From Bdellovibrio sp. (GTDB lineage Bacteria; Myxococcota; SpSt-1050), in NCBI GenBank assembly GCA_020725805.1, contig DYEF01000019.1:1-37687 (forward strand): 37,687 nt of DNA. Reading direction: 5' to 3'. The position numbers were made by a program, and so were the translations under genes. This document shows, piece by piece, positions 24,781-32,888 of the stretch. Each line of letters opens with the position of its first letter. The first letter of the stretch is position 1. Under the pieces are notes generated by a model. It saw only the letters and a program-made list of their open reading frames with translations, was not told the DNA's origin and ran no database searches.

Positions 24781-25419
24781 ATGAAGAGATGTATTTTTGT
24801 GTTTGTATTAATTCTTATCGCCGGCTGTGCCGGACAACTTAAGCAGACTCCGCTTAAAATGGCGGATGTGTCTGACAAACTGTCTGAATTCGACAGCAAA
24901 CCCGAAATGAACTTTGTTGCAAAGGCAGGGATAACTTACGCAACTACCGAGATGAACAAGTTTGATGACTTTTTCAGAAAGTCAGCCGCCGTCAAAGGGA
25001 CAATTGTAGTAGCAAAGGGACTGATGGAACACCAGAAAAATCTCCTTATGAATCTTGGTAAAGAAATAAACATTACTGATTTTTCAGATATCAAAAAAGT
25101 GGCAGAAGAACTCAAGAGCAAAAAGGGTAATATTGCAAAAGAGAAGATCGAACCGCTGAAAAACTGCGTTAATAATATGCTTACTGTCAAGGACCTTCTT
25201 ATGGGACTTGAGGGAAAAACCAAGGAACTCATTTCAGAAGGAACCAACCTCGTCAACATCGCTCCGAACGAACTGAAATCTGACCCCAAAAAGGCGATGA
25301 CCATTCCAAAAGCATTAAAAGACTCCATTAATAACCTCGAAGGGGCCGGGAAGGAAATTCCGGAACTCGTAAAATCATTTACCGAACTGGTAGATTTAGT
25401 CAAACCGATTATCGAATAG
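24781..25419 (+). CDS. Small helical lipoprotein of unknown function
   Basis: 212 residues beginning MKRCIFVFVLILIAGC with an excellent lipobox (IAGC, Cys16). The mature part is almost entirely charged, helix-forming sequence with heptad-like spacing of Leu, Ile and Val and only one Cys (NCVNNM), suggesting a helical bundle or coiled-coil. I recognise no family. It is a single-gene unit: a strong promoter and ribosome site in front, and an intrinsic terminator 19 bases after the stop. That arrangement suggests an abundant, independently controlled envelope protein, which is inference. Confidence 0.75.
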   Translation: MKRCIFVFVLILIAGCAGQLKQTPLKMADVSDKLSEFDSKPEMNFVAKAGITYATTEMNKFDDFFRKSAAVKGTIVVAKGLMEHQKNLLMNLGKEINITDFSDIKKVAEELKSKKGNIAKEKIEPLKNCVNNMLTVKDLLMGLEGKTKELISEGTNLVNIAPNELKSDPKKAMTIPKALKDSINNLEGAGKEIPELVKSFTELVDLVKPIIE

Positions 25420-25437
25420 TTCTGATATTTCCACCCT

Positions 25438-25464
25438 AAAAAGGCACCATAAGGTGCCTTTTTT
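25438..25464 (+). terminator. Intrinsic terminator
   Basis: AAAAAGGCACC (25438-25448) pairs with GGTGCCTTTTT (25453-25463) across loop ATAA, ending in six T. It terminates the single lipoprotein gene; the A-rich left arm could also serve the minus strand, where no gene reads in. Confidence 0.92.
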
Positions 25465-25470
25465 AATTCC

Positions 25471-25498
25471 TTTACATTAGGAAAAATAATGTTATAAA
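25471..25498 (+). promoter_or_regulatory. Promoter of the winged-helix / MoxR pair
   Basis: -35 TTTACA (25471-25476), 16 bp, -10 TATAAA (25493-25498), followed by AGGAGG (25510-25515) and the ATG at 25524. Confidence 0.6.
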
Positions 25499-25523
25499 TA
25501 CACCAGCATAGGAGGGAGATTCT

Positions 25524-25727
25524 ATGATTAAGACAGAAATCGGTTTTGCTGCAGGTGATATCTACAATGTTCTCAGGGAGAAAGGACCGTTATCTTTAAA
25601 AGAGGTCGTTGGTCTGATAAAGGCAGAACAGACCATCGCAGTTATGGCTCTGGGGTGGCTGGCCAGAGAAGACAAAATTGAATTTTATCAGGAAGGCAAA
25701 AAGAAGCTGATAAGACTAAAAGGATAA
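25524..25727 (+). CDS. Small winged helix-turn-helix protein (DUF2582-like)
   Basis: Only 67 residues: 'IGFAAGDIYNVLREKGPLSLKEVVGLI' then 'IAVMALGWLAREDKIEFYQEGKKKLIRL'. This is the compact winged-helix pattern of the DUF2582 family, which occurs widely in anaerobes and deltaproteobacteria with unknown targets. The final strand pair forms the wing. No ligand domain is attached, so DNA or protein binding is the only visible role. It lies 3 bases ahead of a MoxR ATPase gene and shares its promoter, so a link to MoxR function is possible but unproven. Confidence 0.75.
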   Translation: MIKTEIGFAAGDIYNVLREKGPLSLKEVVGLIKAEQTIAVMALGWLAREDKIEFYQEGKKKLIRLKG

Positions 25728-25730
25728 TAT

Positions 25731-26732
25731 ATGAATGAACCGCTATCCGATACAGATAAGATAAGGTATTTTCAGAACTCATTTATAAAAGTAAAGAAAG
25801 AGATTCAGAAGGTCATTATCGGTCAGGAGAGGATGATCGACCTGTTGCTTATCTCTCTCTTCTCAGACGGGCACAGTATAATAATGGGCGTACCGGGACT
25901 TGCAAAGACATTGCTTATTTCCACTGCCGCAAGGGCGCTTTCGCTGAATTATTCGAGGATTCAGTTTACTCCGGACCTTATGCCGTCGGACATCATCGGG
26001 ACAGAGGTACTTCAGGAAGAGAAAAGCACGTTCAGAAAAGAACCGGTATTCGTCAAAGGCCCTGTCTTTACTAACATCCTGCTTGCCGACGAGATTAACC
26101 GCTCACCGCCCAAGACACAATCGGCCCTTCTGCAATCCATGCAGGAATATGCCGTTACCATAGGTGGCAAGACCTATGAACTCCAGAGACCTTTTATTGT
26201 CTTTGCCACTCAGAATCCGATAGAACAGGAAGGGACATACCCCCTTCCCGAGGCACAACTCGACAGATTTCTGATGCTGATTAAGGTCGAATACCCTGAC
26301 TACAACGAGGAAATCGAAATAGCAAAATCAGTTACATCACCGGGTAACATACAGATATCTCCTGTAATCGGAAGAAGTGAATTGTTTGAATTCAGGGAAA
26401 TACTTGCCAGATTTCCTGTTTCTGAGCACCTGATTAAATATGCTGTAGAGATAGGAAGACTTACAAGGCCATCCGATAAAAACCCGATAGATGAGGTAAA
26501 TGAATTCGTTAGATGGGGAGTGGGCCCAAGGGCTATACAGCATCTGATAATAACTGCAAGAACCGGTTCGCTACTCAAGGGAAAATCAGCCCTCGAAATA
26601 GAAGATATTGAAGAAATAGTACAGGCTGTTCTCAACCACAGAATAATTCTGAATTTCAAGGCTGTCTCCAGAAAGGTTACAGTCGAGAATATCATCGAGA
26701 TTATCCTGAAAGAGGCAAAGAAGAAAATATAG
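25731..26732 (+). CDS. MoxR-family AAA+ ATPase
   Basis: 333 residues with a complete MoxR core: 'VIIGQERMIDLLLISLFSDGHSIIMGVPGLAKT' (Walker A GVPGLAKT), 'RIQFTPDLMPSDIIGTEV', Walker B LLADEINRSPPKTQSALLQSMQE, sensor 1 ATQNPIEQEGTYPLPEAQLDRF, and the C-terminal lid. MoxR proteins are chaperone-like ATPases that usually work with VWA-domain or DUF58 partner proteins in maturation of enzymes or envelope complexes. Here no DUF58, VWA or BatA gene follows. Downstream is a convergent cNMP gene 21 bases away, so the usual partner must be encoded elsewhere or be missing. An N-terminal extension of about 25 residues is charged and unremarkable. Confidence 0.95.
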   Translation: MNEPLSDTDKIRYFQNSFIKVKKEIQKVIIGQERMIDLLLISLFSDGHSIIMGVPGLAKTLLISTAARALSLNYSRIQFTPDLMPSDIIGTEVLQEEKSTFRKEPVFVKGPVFTNILLADEINRSPPKTQSALLQSMQEYAVTIGGKTYELQRPFIVFATQNPIEQEGTYPLPEAQLDRFLMLIKVEYPDYNEEIEIAKSVTSPGNIQISPVIGRSELFEFREILARFPVSEHLIKYAVEIGRLTRPSDKNPIDEVNEFVRWGVGPRAIQHLIITARTGSLLKGKSALEIEDIEEIVQAVLNHRIILNFKAVSRKVTVENIIEIILKEAKKKI

Positions 26733-26753
26733 TCTGCCGGGCAGCAAATCCAT

Positions 26754-27221
26754 TCAGTCGATACAGGAGAGTATCTTCTCGGCAGCTGATTCGGCCCGCT
26801 TTTCGATCAGCGAGGCAAGGAGTTTTTTCAGTTTCGGGTTCTTTTCTATAATTTTATCGATATCAGAGAAATTAAATACCAGTGCTGTAACCTCCGTCAG
26901 GCACTGGACAGAAGCAGTCCTGCGGCATTTCGTAATCAGCGCTCCCTCCCCGATGCATGCCCCCATTGAGAGTACCGATAAGGTAATCTTCTGCCCCGAT
27001 TTCTCGGTAAAGACCTCTACCTCACCGGACTTCACGATAAAGAATTTGTCACCTATCTCATCCTCTCTTATAAGAAATTCACCTGTCTCGAAGAGTGCAA
27101 TATACCCCTTCTCCAGAAAGACCGCCCTGTCATCCTTCTCAAGGGCAGAATATACCGCTGAAGACGAAACAAGATTCAAACCTACAGGGTCATTTTCAAT
27201 AATTGTATTGATAATTTTCAT
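26754..27221 (-). CDS. Stand-alone cyclic nucleotide-binding (CRP/cNMP) domain protein
   Basis: 155 residues containing one cNMP beta-roll: 'LFETGEFLIREDEIGDKFFIVKSGEVEVF', then 'LSVLSMGACIGEGALITKCRRTASVQCLTEVTALVF'. The phosphate-binding cassette position has GEGALI...RRTASV, close to canonical GE-ALL--PRSA, so nucleotide binding is plausible. There is no helix-turn-helix, so it is not a CRP-type transcription factor. The final helix 'LLASLIEKRAESAAEKIL' may mediate interaction. It is the last gene of the HEAT/HD-GYP/PDZ operon, starting 8 bases after the PDZ gene. Confidence 0.88.
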   Translation of the reverse strand: MKIINTIIENDPVGLNLVSSSAVYSALEKDDRAVFLEKGYIALFETGEFLIREDEIGDKFFIVKSGEVEVFTEKSGQKITLSVLSMGACIGEGALITKCRRTASVQCLTEVTALVFNFSDIDKIIEKNPKLKKLLASLIEKRAESAAEKILSCID

Positions 27222-27229
27222 AGATATTC

Positions 27230-27625
27230 CTATTCCTCAAAGACATAACCCTTTTCTGTAAGAACACTCCTCTTTCGTTTAACAGAAAAGACATTAATAC
27301 TTTTATCCTTACCCGATTCAATTGTCAATATAACAGTTGATTTGGGTAATCCCCTTATTTTGTCAACAGTCTCGGCCAGTGATAGTTCTGCAATATTCAC
27401 ATTATCTACTGCAATAAGCATATCATCGGGCCTGATTCCTGCCTCATCGGCCGGCGAAGACGGGAGGACACGGACTATTCTGGCATACTGCCCTTCTTTC
27501 TCGATTTCTATTCCGACACCTGCAAACTTATCGGGGAATGCCTGTATCGTTCTGGGCTTTTCACATAAGGACAGAAAAGCAGAAGAACCAACCAGTACAA
27601 GTATATAAAAAACCCTGCTATTCAT
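27230..27625 (-). CDS. Exported PDZ-domain protein
   Basis: 131 residues. An N-terminal hydrophobic signal (FYILVLVGSSAFLSLC) could be a lipoprotein signal at Cys21, although Leu at -1 is unusual. The rest is one PDZ domain: 'FAGVGIEIEKEGQYARIVRVLPSSPADEAGIRPDDMLIAVDNVNIAELSLAETVDKIRG', followed by a strand 'KSTVILTIESG' and a short tail. No protease domain is attached, so this is a free ligand-binding PDZ on the outside of the cytoplasmic membrane. Its start overlaps the HD-GYP stop by 8 bases, so it is coupled to a cytoplasmic signalling gene, which is an unusual partner. Confidence 0.85.
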   Translation of the reverse strand: MNSRVFYILVLVGSSAFLSLCEKPRTIQAFPDKFAGVGIEIEKEGQYARIVRVLPSSPADEAGIRPDDMLIAVDNVNIAELSLAETVDKIRGLPKSTVILTIESGKDKSINVFSVKRKRSVLTEKGYVFEE

Positions 27626-29057
27626 TGAAGAGATAAAACGGGGGATTTATCCCCACCTCCTCCGGGTCGATACTCTTTCTTATCTGAACCGAATGCATCT
27701 CTGCAAGATTTATGATGCCTTCTTTTGACTGGGCAGATGATGAATTTACAAGTTTGACAACGGGTCTTTCGATATTTTCATACTGAGGATTCGACTTGAG
27801 TACTACCGCAAGTGAACCGTTGCTAAGTTCAACAAGAGTTCCCGGAGGATAAAGACCTATTGAAGAGACAAATGCCTTAACCAGAACCGGGTCATATCTC
27901 TTTGACGCAAACGAGATAATCCGTCGCAGGGCATCGTCGGGCCGCAACGCCTTCTGATAAACCCTCTCGGTTGTCATTGCATCGAATGTATCTACTATGG
28001 CAACAATTCTGCTGAAGAGATGAAGTTTCTTTTCGAGAATCAGTCTCGGATATCCCGAAAAATCATAATTCATATGGTGCTGAAGGGCTACAATTATTTT
28101 CTTGAGACCTGATTCGCTGTAACCGTGCATATTGAAAAGCAGCCTTATTGCAAAAAGCGGGTGCTGCCTCATTATATCCCATTCTTCATTCGTAAGCTGC
28201 CCCGGTTTATTGAGAATCTTTTTGGGTATCGTCAGCTTACCTATGTCGTGAAACAATGCAGCAAGTCCGAGTTCTGCAAGCCTTCTCTTGTTGAGACCTA
28301 AGGCATTTCCGAAAGCTATAGCCAGAACACAGACATTCACACTGTGATTATATGTATATTCATCGAAATTCTTTATGGCCGACAGACCCAGAAAGGAGAA
28401 ATTCTCGATATTATGCCCGGATAAATCAACCATCTGGTTTACCAGTCTCTTTGCATTCCTCATATCCATACCGGACAGATAATCCTTCGAACTGAGTGCG
28501 TCCTTCAGAAAACGGATTGTACTCTGATAAATAATAAGTGTCCTCTTCTTATAATCCCTTAGGACCTGAACTTCATCTGGAGTTATCTGTTCGAGTGTCT
28601 GAACCGGAAGGACGCGGATATTCTTTATACCGTTGAGTTCAAGAAGGTCCTCGAAGACATTCAGAGCATCAGTACCTTCTGCCGCAGAATACTTGATAAG
28701 ATTATGGAAAAAGAGCAGAAATTCCCTTGAATCCGGAAGAACATAGAATTCGAAACCACCTATCCCCTTCTTCGAGAAGAGTTTCGACAGAAAATCACTC
28801 GCAGCAAAACTCGTTATATTCTGAACTATTCTTGCCTTGTTGAGATAGATATCGTTCTTCAGGAAGAGGATAGAAAAGACCCCTTCCTGTTCGAGAATCT
28901 TCGACACCGAATAGAGAAGATTGTGCACAGTCTTTGAAAATATCTCATTATCAGGCTCATGGGTCATAAGGAGTTTACATATTCTGTAGATATGAATTAC
29001 CGCCTGCTTATCAAAATTAAGCCTGTTCTTGACCTTATTTATACTCTCTCTGTTCAT
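27618..29057 (-). CDS. HD-GYP domain protein (predicted c-di-GMP phosphodiesterase)
   Basis: 479 residues. The C-terminal half carries the HD-GYP catalytic set: H238, HDIGK (H270-D271), H299 (RQHP), H327-H328 and SGYP (334-337), followed by the conserved DTFDAMTTERVYQKAL. It should hydrolyse c-di-GMP to pGpG or GMP in the cytoplasm. The first ~150 residues form a regulatory module (FSILFLKNDIYLNKARIVQN, KKGIGGFEFYVLPDSREF) that also appears in the upstream HEAT protein. A short beta domain (GTLVELSNGSLAVVLK) lies at the C-terminus. The start overlaps the HEAT gene by 4 bases, and the PDZ gene follows with an 8-base overlap. Confidence 0.93.
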   Translation of the reverse strand: MNRESINKVKNRLNFDKQAVIHIYRICKLLMTHEPDNEIFSKTVHNLLYSVSKILEQEGVFSILFLKNDIYLNKARIVQNITSFAASDFLSKLFSKKGIGGFEFYVLPDSREFLLFFHNLIKYSAAEGTDALNVFEDLLELNGIKNIRVLPVQTLEQITPDEVQVLRDYKKRTLIIYQSTIRFLKDALSSKDYLSGMDMRNAKRLVNQMVDLSGHNIENFSFLGLSAIKNFDEYTYNHSVNVCVLAIAFGNALGLNKRRLAELGLAALFHDIGKLTIPKKILNKPGQLTNEEWDIMRQHPLFAIRLLFNMHGYSESGLKKIIVALQHHMNYDFSGYPRLILEKKLHLFSRIVAIVDTFDAMTTERVYQKALRPDDALRRIISFASKRYDPVLVKAFVSSIGLYPPGTLVELSNGSLAVVLKSNPQYENIERPVVKLVNSSSAQSKEGIINLAEMHSVQIRKSIDPEEVGINPPFYLFNE

Positions 29058-30727
29058 TTCTCTATATTCTTTATTGCGTTTTCAATCTGTTCCAGAAGGA
29101 CAGATTTCAGTTTACCCCTTGCCCTTCTGAGCGCCTCGAGCGCCGTATGGTCTCCTATCATTTCAAGGGCAGCGATCGCACACATCTTTATTTCATTATC
29201 AGTCTGAACCGACTGCATTCTCTGATTAATCAGCAGGTCCTCAAGATAATTTACAAGAGCCGGTCCGGCAAGTTTTGCAAGTGCCAGAAAGAATCTCCTC
29301 TTTTCCTGAAGTGACTTCCTGTTGAAATCATCTGTCCCTATAAAACTTACCAGTGAATTGACCGTCTTAAAGGAGCCGTGGGCAACAATATTTCTCAGGG
29401 CAGATGTCCTGACATCAAGGTCAGTATCCAGCAGAGCCTCCACAAGATATTTTTCCGAATCCTCATCCCTGTATCTGCCGATCGAGGCAACGGCCTCCAG
29501 CCTGAGTTCCTTGGAAGGAAATTTCATTGCTTTTGCAAGATATTCGAGTGATTTCGGGTTTTTGAGTTTGCCAAGAATATAAATTATATCCTTTATAATC
29601 ACCTCAGGGGCATTCTGCAGCTTCGAGCCTATCATATCCACATATTCATGTCCGTTCTGCGCTATTGCCTCACAGAATACCCTTCTGTAAGCTATATGTT
29701 TCAGTTCTATCAGCTTGTTCAGAAGAAGCGGTACGATATCCTTACTGAGATTAGAGAGATACAGCAGGACATCATTCAGTCCCTGATGGTATGTTGAATT
29801 GAGCATATCTACAAGTTCAACAATTTTCTGTTCTGTAGAAAGCTCCGATATAATCCTGTCGTAGAGTGATTTTATAACATCTGACGAACTGAAGACACCG
29901 TTTTTATGCTCCTGATATCTCATAATCAGGGCATTGAAAGTCCTCAGATTTCCCTCCGCAAATGAGTTCATAATAAATTTTTCTATTATGGTTACGTACT
30001 TCGAAATCTCTTCCTGATTCCTTTCGTGAAATAAAAGTTCCAGAAGGACATCCAGCATCCCTATCTGAAGGGCATTCTCGTCCTCATATTCTATTTCGGA
30101 CCTTATCTTCTCAATCTCATCATCTGTCAGGGCAATCTCGTTGTGAGGAATAACCGGCGGAGGTTCGAGCTCTTCCGGGTCAAATTCAAGGTCTGTCTCT
30201 TTCGCGTCACTTTCATTGCCTGTATCTTCTCTTTTAATAAACTCAAAGATGTCACTTTCCTGAGGATTCTGCACAAAGTAGTCATCTCTCAGGGTGTATT
30301 CAATAAAACTGAATTCCCTGCTCCACATAAGTGTTACAATATCATCCTCGATATTATCCTCGTCCAGCATATCTATATTGAGAATCGAGATGAGGTCAAA
30401 AAGTTCCTTATCCTCAACCCCCTTATAGAATGTGATACTGCTGATACCGTTTGAATACAGCTGGAAAGCAAGGCTCTCGGTTCTGTCGGGATTGCTGTAG
30501 ACCATGTTCTTCATATAAAAGATATCTGTCGGTGTTATTACAAGGCCAATGCTTTCGTCTTCCATAAAGAATTTCTTGAATTTATGGACGAGCTCGATAT
30601 GAAGTTTCTGTAGTATCTCATTATTCGGGAGATAGATTCTCTGCGCCCTCTTTAATTTGACAAAAGATACGACGATATCCTTTACTTCACTGATTTTAAC
30701 TAAATTCTGAGCAATATCCTCTGCCAT
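29054..30727 (-). CDS. HEAT-repeat protein sharing an N-terminal module with the adjacent HD-GYP protein
   Basis: 557 residues. The N-terminal ~130 residues ('ESIGLVITPTDIFYMKNMVYSN', 'LYSNGISSITFYKGVEDKELFDLI') parallel the same region of the HD-GYP neighbour in strand order and spacing. An acidic linker (EDTGNESDAKETDLEFDPEE) follows. The C-terminal ~280 residues are HEAT repeats, clearest in 'NPKSLEYLAKAMKFPSKELRLEAVASIGRYRDEDSEKYLVEALLDTDLDVRTSALRNI'. No catalytic motif is present. It is likely a scaffold or output partner of the HD-GYP enzyme. It heads the four-gene operon, and its promoter places the mRNA start on the ATG. Confidence 0.78.
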   Translation of the reverse strand: MAEDIAQNLVKISEVKDIVVSFVKLKRAQRIYLPNNEILQKLHIELVHKFKKFFMEDESIGLVITPTDIFYMKNMVYSNPDRTESLAFQLYSNGISSITFYKGVEDKELFDLISILNIDMLDEDNIEDDIVTLMWSREFSFIEYTLRDDYFVQNPQESDIFEFIKREDTGNESDAKETDLEFDPEELEPPPVIPHNEIALTDDEIEKIRSEIEYEDENALQIGMLDVLLELLFHERNQEEISKYVTIIEKFIMNSFAEGNLRTFNALIMRYQEHKNGVFSSSDVIKSLYDRIISELSTEQKIVELVDMLNSTYHQGLNDVLLYLSNLSKDIVPLLLNKLIELKHIAYRRVFCEAIAQNGHEYVDMIGSKLQNAPEVIIKDIIYILGKLKNPKSLEYLAKAMKFPSKELRLEAVASIGRYRDEDSEKYLVEALLDTDLDVRTSALRNIVAHGSFKTVNSLVSFIGTDDFNRKSLQEKRRFFLALAKLAGPALVNYLEDLLINQRMQSVQTDNEIKMCAIAALEMIGDHTALEALRRARGKLKSVLLEQIENAIKNIEK

Positions 30728-30735
30728 AGAATATT

Positions 30736-30763
30736 AATATAATATATATTTCCGTAAAATCAA
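30736..30763 (-). promoter_or_regulatory. Leaderless promoter of the HEAT/HD-GYP operon
   Basis: Minus strand: -35 TTGATT (30763-30758), 16 bp, -10 TATATT (30741-30736), then 8 bases to the ATG at 30727. No ribosome site is visible in this AT-only interval, so transcription probably starts at the ATG. Confidence 0.5.
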
Positions 30764-30833
30764 AATTTTGGTAAACCCTTTTTTGCAAAATATTCATCGG
30801 AATAACTCATTGGATATACCTGATATTTTAAGT

Positions 30834-30862
30834 TTGACAAATACGATTTTCATTAATAGTTA
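30834..30862 (+). promoter_or_regulatory. Possible promoter of the PhaC-like hydrolase gene
   Basis: Perfect -35 TTGACA (30834-30839), 17 bp, weak -10 TAGTTA (30857-30862). A CGGAAG ribosome-site-like element lies just before the ATG at 30935. Confidence 0.4.
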
Positions 30863-30934
30863 AGATATCGCCGGGTATAAACTGCCTGCATATATTTCCA
30901 AACACTGCTTAAACGGAGTAGGTATCGGAAGTTT

Positions 30935-31909
30935 ATGTATAAATTATATGAATATGTAATAAACAACAACGACGGATGGGAACTTTCGGCAGAAAAGCTG
31001 GTCAATACCAGAAAATTCGACAAATCACTCTCCCCTGCACTCTTTATTCCCGGATACGGAATGAATTCCTTTATTTTTAATTATCATCCCAACGGCAAGT
31101 CACTTGCACAGTATGTCTCAGACAGGGGTTTCGAGGTCTGGATGATAAATTTCAGACAGATGGGAAAATCCCGTTGCTACGATGAAAAAAGGGAAGAAAA
31201 TTACAGTCTTCTGGATATAGCAAGATATGACCTCGCCTCAACCGTCTCTTTTGTAAAGGAGAACACCTCCTCAATCAGGAAGGATATCCATTTTCTCTCC
31301 TGTTCTCTGGGAGCAAGCATAGGCTTTATATATTTCGCATTTTTCGGAGATAACAATATCAGGTCATTTACAAATCTGGGCGGGCCTCTCAGATGGGTAA
31401 GAATTCATCCGTTCATAAGGGCTGCATTTATCTCGTCAACAATTATGAAGAATATCAGGTTCAGAAACTCCAGAGAACTTGCGAAGAGATTTTTACCTCT
31501 TATCAGCCGCACCCCGCTCCTTTCAATATATCTTCATTCCGAACATATAGATATGTCCAAGGTCAGTGAGTTTACGCAGACGGTCGAAGACCCCAACAGA
31601 TTCATCAATGCAGAAATATCACAATGGATGAAGGACAGGGACCTTTCATACGAGGGGAAGAACATTACAGAGGAATTCAGAAAATTCAAAAAACCCCTTC
31701 TATGCCTCATCGCAAATGCAGACGGGATTGTCCCGCCCGAGACCGTAAGGTTTCCTCTGTCAATAGCCTCATCACCCGTAAAAGACGAATTGATAGTCGG
31801 CAATGAAAAAATCAGATTTGCACACGCCGACCTTTATATAAGCAGATATGCACAGAAAATGTTTTTTGAACCTTTTTCGGACTGGCTTTACAAGATAGAA
31901 AACCAGTAA
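30935..31909 (+). CDS. Alpha/beta hydrolase of PhaC/lipase-like type
   Basis: 324 residues, cytoplasmic by sequence (no signal). The core has 'SPALFIPGYGMNSFIFNYHPNGKSLAQYVSDRGFEVWMINFRQMGKSRC', which resembles polyhydroxyalkanoate synthase/AB-hydrolase-associated lipase proteins. The nucleophile elbow reads SCSLGA with Ser124, so the first Gly of GxSxG is Ser and the PhaC-type Cys is absent. Later acid and base are plausible in NADGIVPPETVR (Asp) and FAHADLY (His). A lipid ester or acyl-CoA thioester is the likely substrate. It converges on an acyltransferase gene with a single base between stop codons, which supports a lipid role; this is inference. Confidence 0.82.
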   Translation: MYKLYEYVINNNDGWELSAEKLVNTRKFDKSLSPALFIPGYGMNSFIFNYHPNGKSLAQYVSDRGFEVWMINFRQMGKSRCYDEKREENYSLLDIARYDLASTVSFVKENTSSIRKDIHFLSCSLGASIGFIYFAFFGDNNIRSFTNLGGPLRWVRIHPFIRAAFISSTIMKNIRFRNSRELAKRFLPLISRTPLLSIYLHSEHIDMSKVSEFTQTVEDPNRFINAEISQWMKDRDLSYEGKNITEEFRKFKKPLLCLIANADGIVPPETVRFPLSIASSPVKDELIVGNEKIRFAHADLYISRYAQKMFFEPFSDWLYKIENQ

Positions 31910-31910
31910 A

Positions 31911-32885
31911 TCATCTGGACGCCAGCAGTTCGTTGATCATATTCTGAATGGTCCCTCTGAGCGATTCGTTATAACCTGAGACCAGAGCGGTATCCTCAGC
32001 ATCCTCTCTTTTAAGTTTGTCGAATCTTACAGGTTCCCCGAACTGAATCATCCATTTAGACGGAAGCGGGAGAAGTCCCAGCGGACCAAGGAACGGAAAT
32101 GTATAGGTTACCGGTATATAAGGCAGACCGAACATCATTGCAAATCTCTTTATCTTGAACAACATAGGATATGATTCCTCTGCACCTATAACCGCAGCCG
32201 GAATAATCGGTACTCTGTTGCGTATGGCAAGCCTTATTACCCCTCCCCTACCGAATCTCTGAACCTTATACCTGTCTTTATACAGTTTCGAAATGCCCTG
32301 TATACCCTCAGGGAATACGGCAATACCCTTCCCCTTTCTGAGGAGACGTTCGGCATTCTCCCTGCAGGCCCTTACCGCACCTATTCTGTTCATAAATGTG
32401 CCTGCAAACGGGAGGTGATAAATATAATCCTCTATCAGAAATCTGATATCCCGCGAAGAAGGATGTTCATTCAGCAATGCAAGTCTGAGCATAATACCAT
32501 CGAGCGGAAGGGCACCCGAATGATTTGAAACGATAATCACACTGCCGCTGTCCGGCACATTCTTTATACCCTTAATCGCAGTCCTGAAATATTTGTAGAA
32601 CAGAAATTCATAGAATCCCCTTACCATCTCAAAATATCTGGCATTAAAACCAAACTCATCGATATTTACAGGTTCAACATCAATCTCATTTCTTCTTTTG
32701 TCTCTGGAAAAATAATCGAGTGTCAGTATATCCCTCGCAGCCTTCGCCAGACCTCCGAGGATATCTGCCGGAGACTTCTTTATCAGTCTGTGGCTTGTAT
32801 CCCGCAATTCCTCCCCGATACCGCCAATAGAAGCAATTATCTCATTGATAAATTTCTCTTCGTTTGTTTTCAGTTCTTCACTCAT
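31911..32885 (-). CDS. Lysophospholipid/glycerolipid acyltransferase (PlsC-like, MGAT-type motif)
   Basis: 324 residues with the acyltransferase blocks 'VIIVSNHSGALPLDGIMLRLAL' (NH followed by six residues and D, the wider spacing of the MGAT-like branch rather than the H-x4-D of PlsC), 'FAGTFMNRIGAVRAC', IAVFPEGIQGISK and 'VPIIPAAVIGAEESYPML'. It should transfer a fatty acyl group from acyl-CoA or acyl-ACP to a lysophospholipid or other hydroxyl acceptor at the cytoplasmic membrane. The first ~90 residues are a helical region without known motif. It sits 3 bases after the epimerase gene on the same strand. An epimerase next to this type of acyltransferase is also seen, as I recall, in mycobacteria (the galE2 region). 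Confidence 0.88.
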   Translation of the reverse strand: MSEELKTNEEKFINEIIASIGGIGEELRDTSHRLIKKSPADILGGLAKAARDILTLDYFSRDKRRNEIDVEPVNIDEFGFNARYFEMVRGFYEFLFYKYFRTAIKGIKNVPDSGSVIIVSNHSGALPLDGIMLRLALLNEHPSSRDIRFLIEDYIYHLPFAGTFMNRIGAVRACRENAERLLRKGKGIAVFPEGIQGISKLYKDRYKVQRFGRGGVIRLAIRNRVPIIPAAVIGAEESYPMLFKIKRFAMMFGLPYIPVTYTFPFLGPLGLLPLPSKWMIQFGEPVRFDKLKREDAEDTALVSGYNESLRGTIQNMINELLASR

Positions 32886-32888
32886 ATA

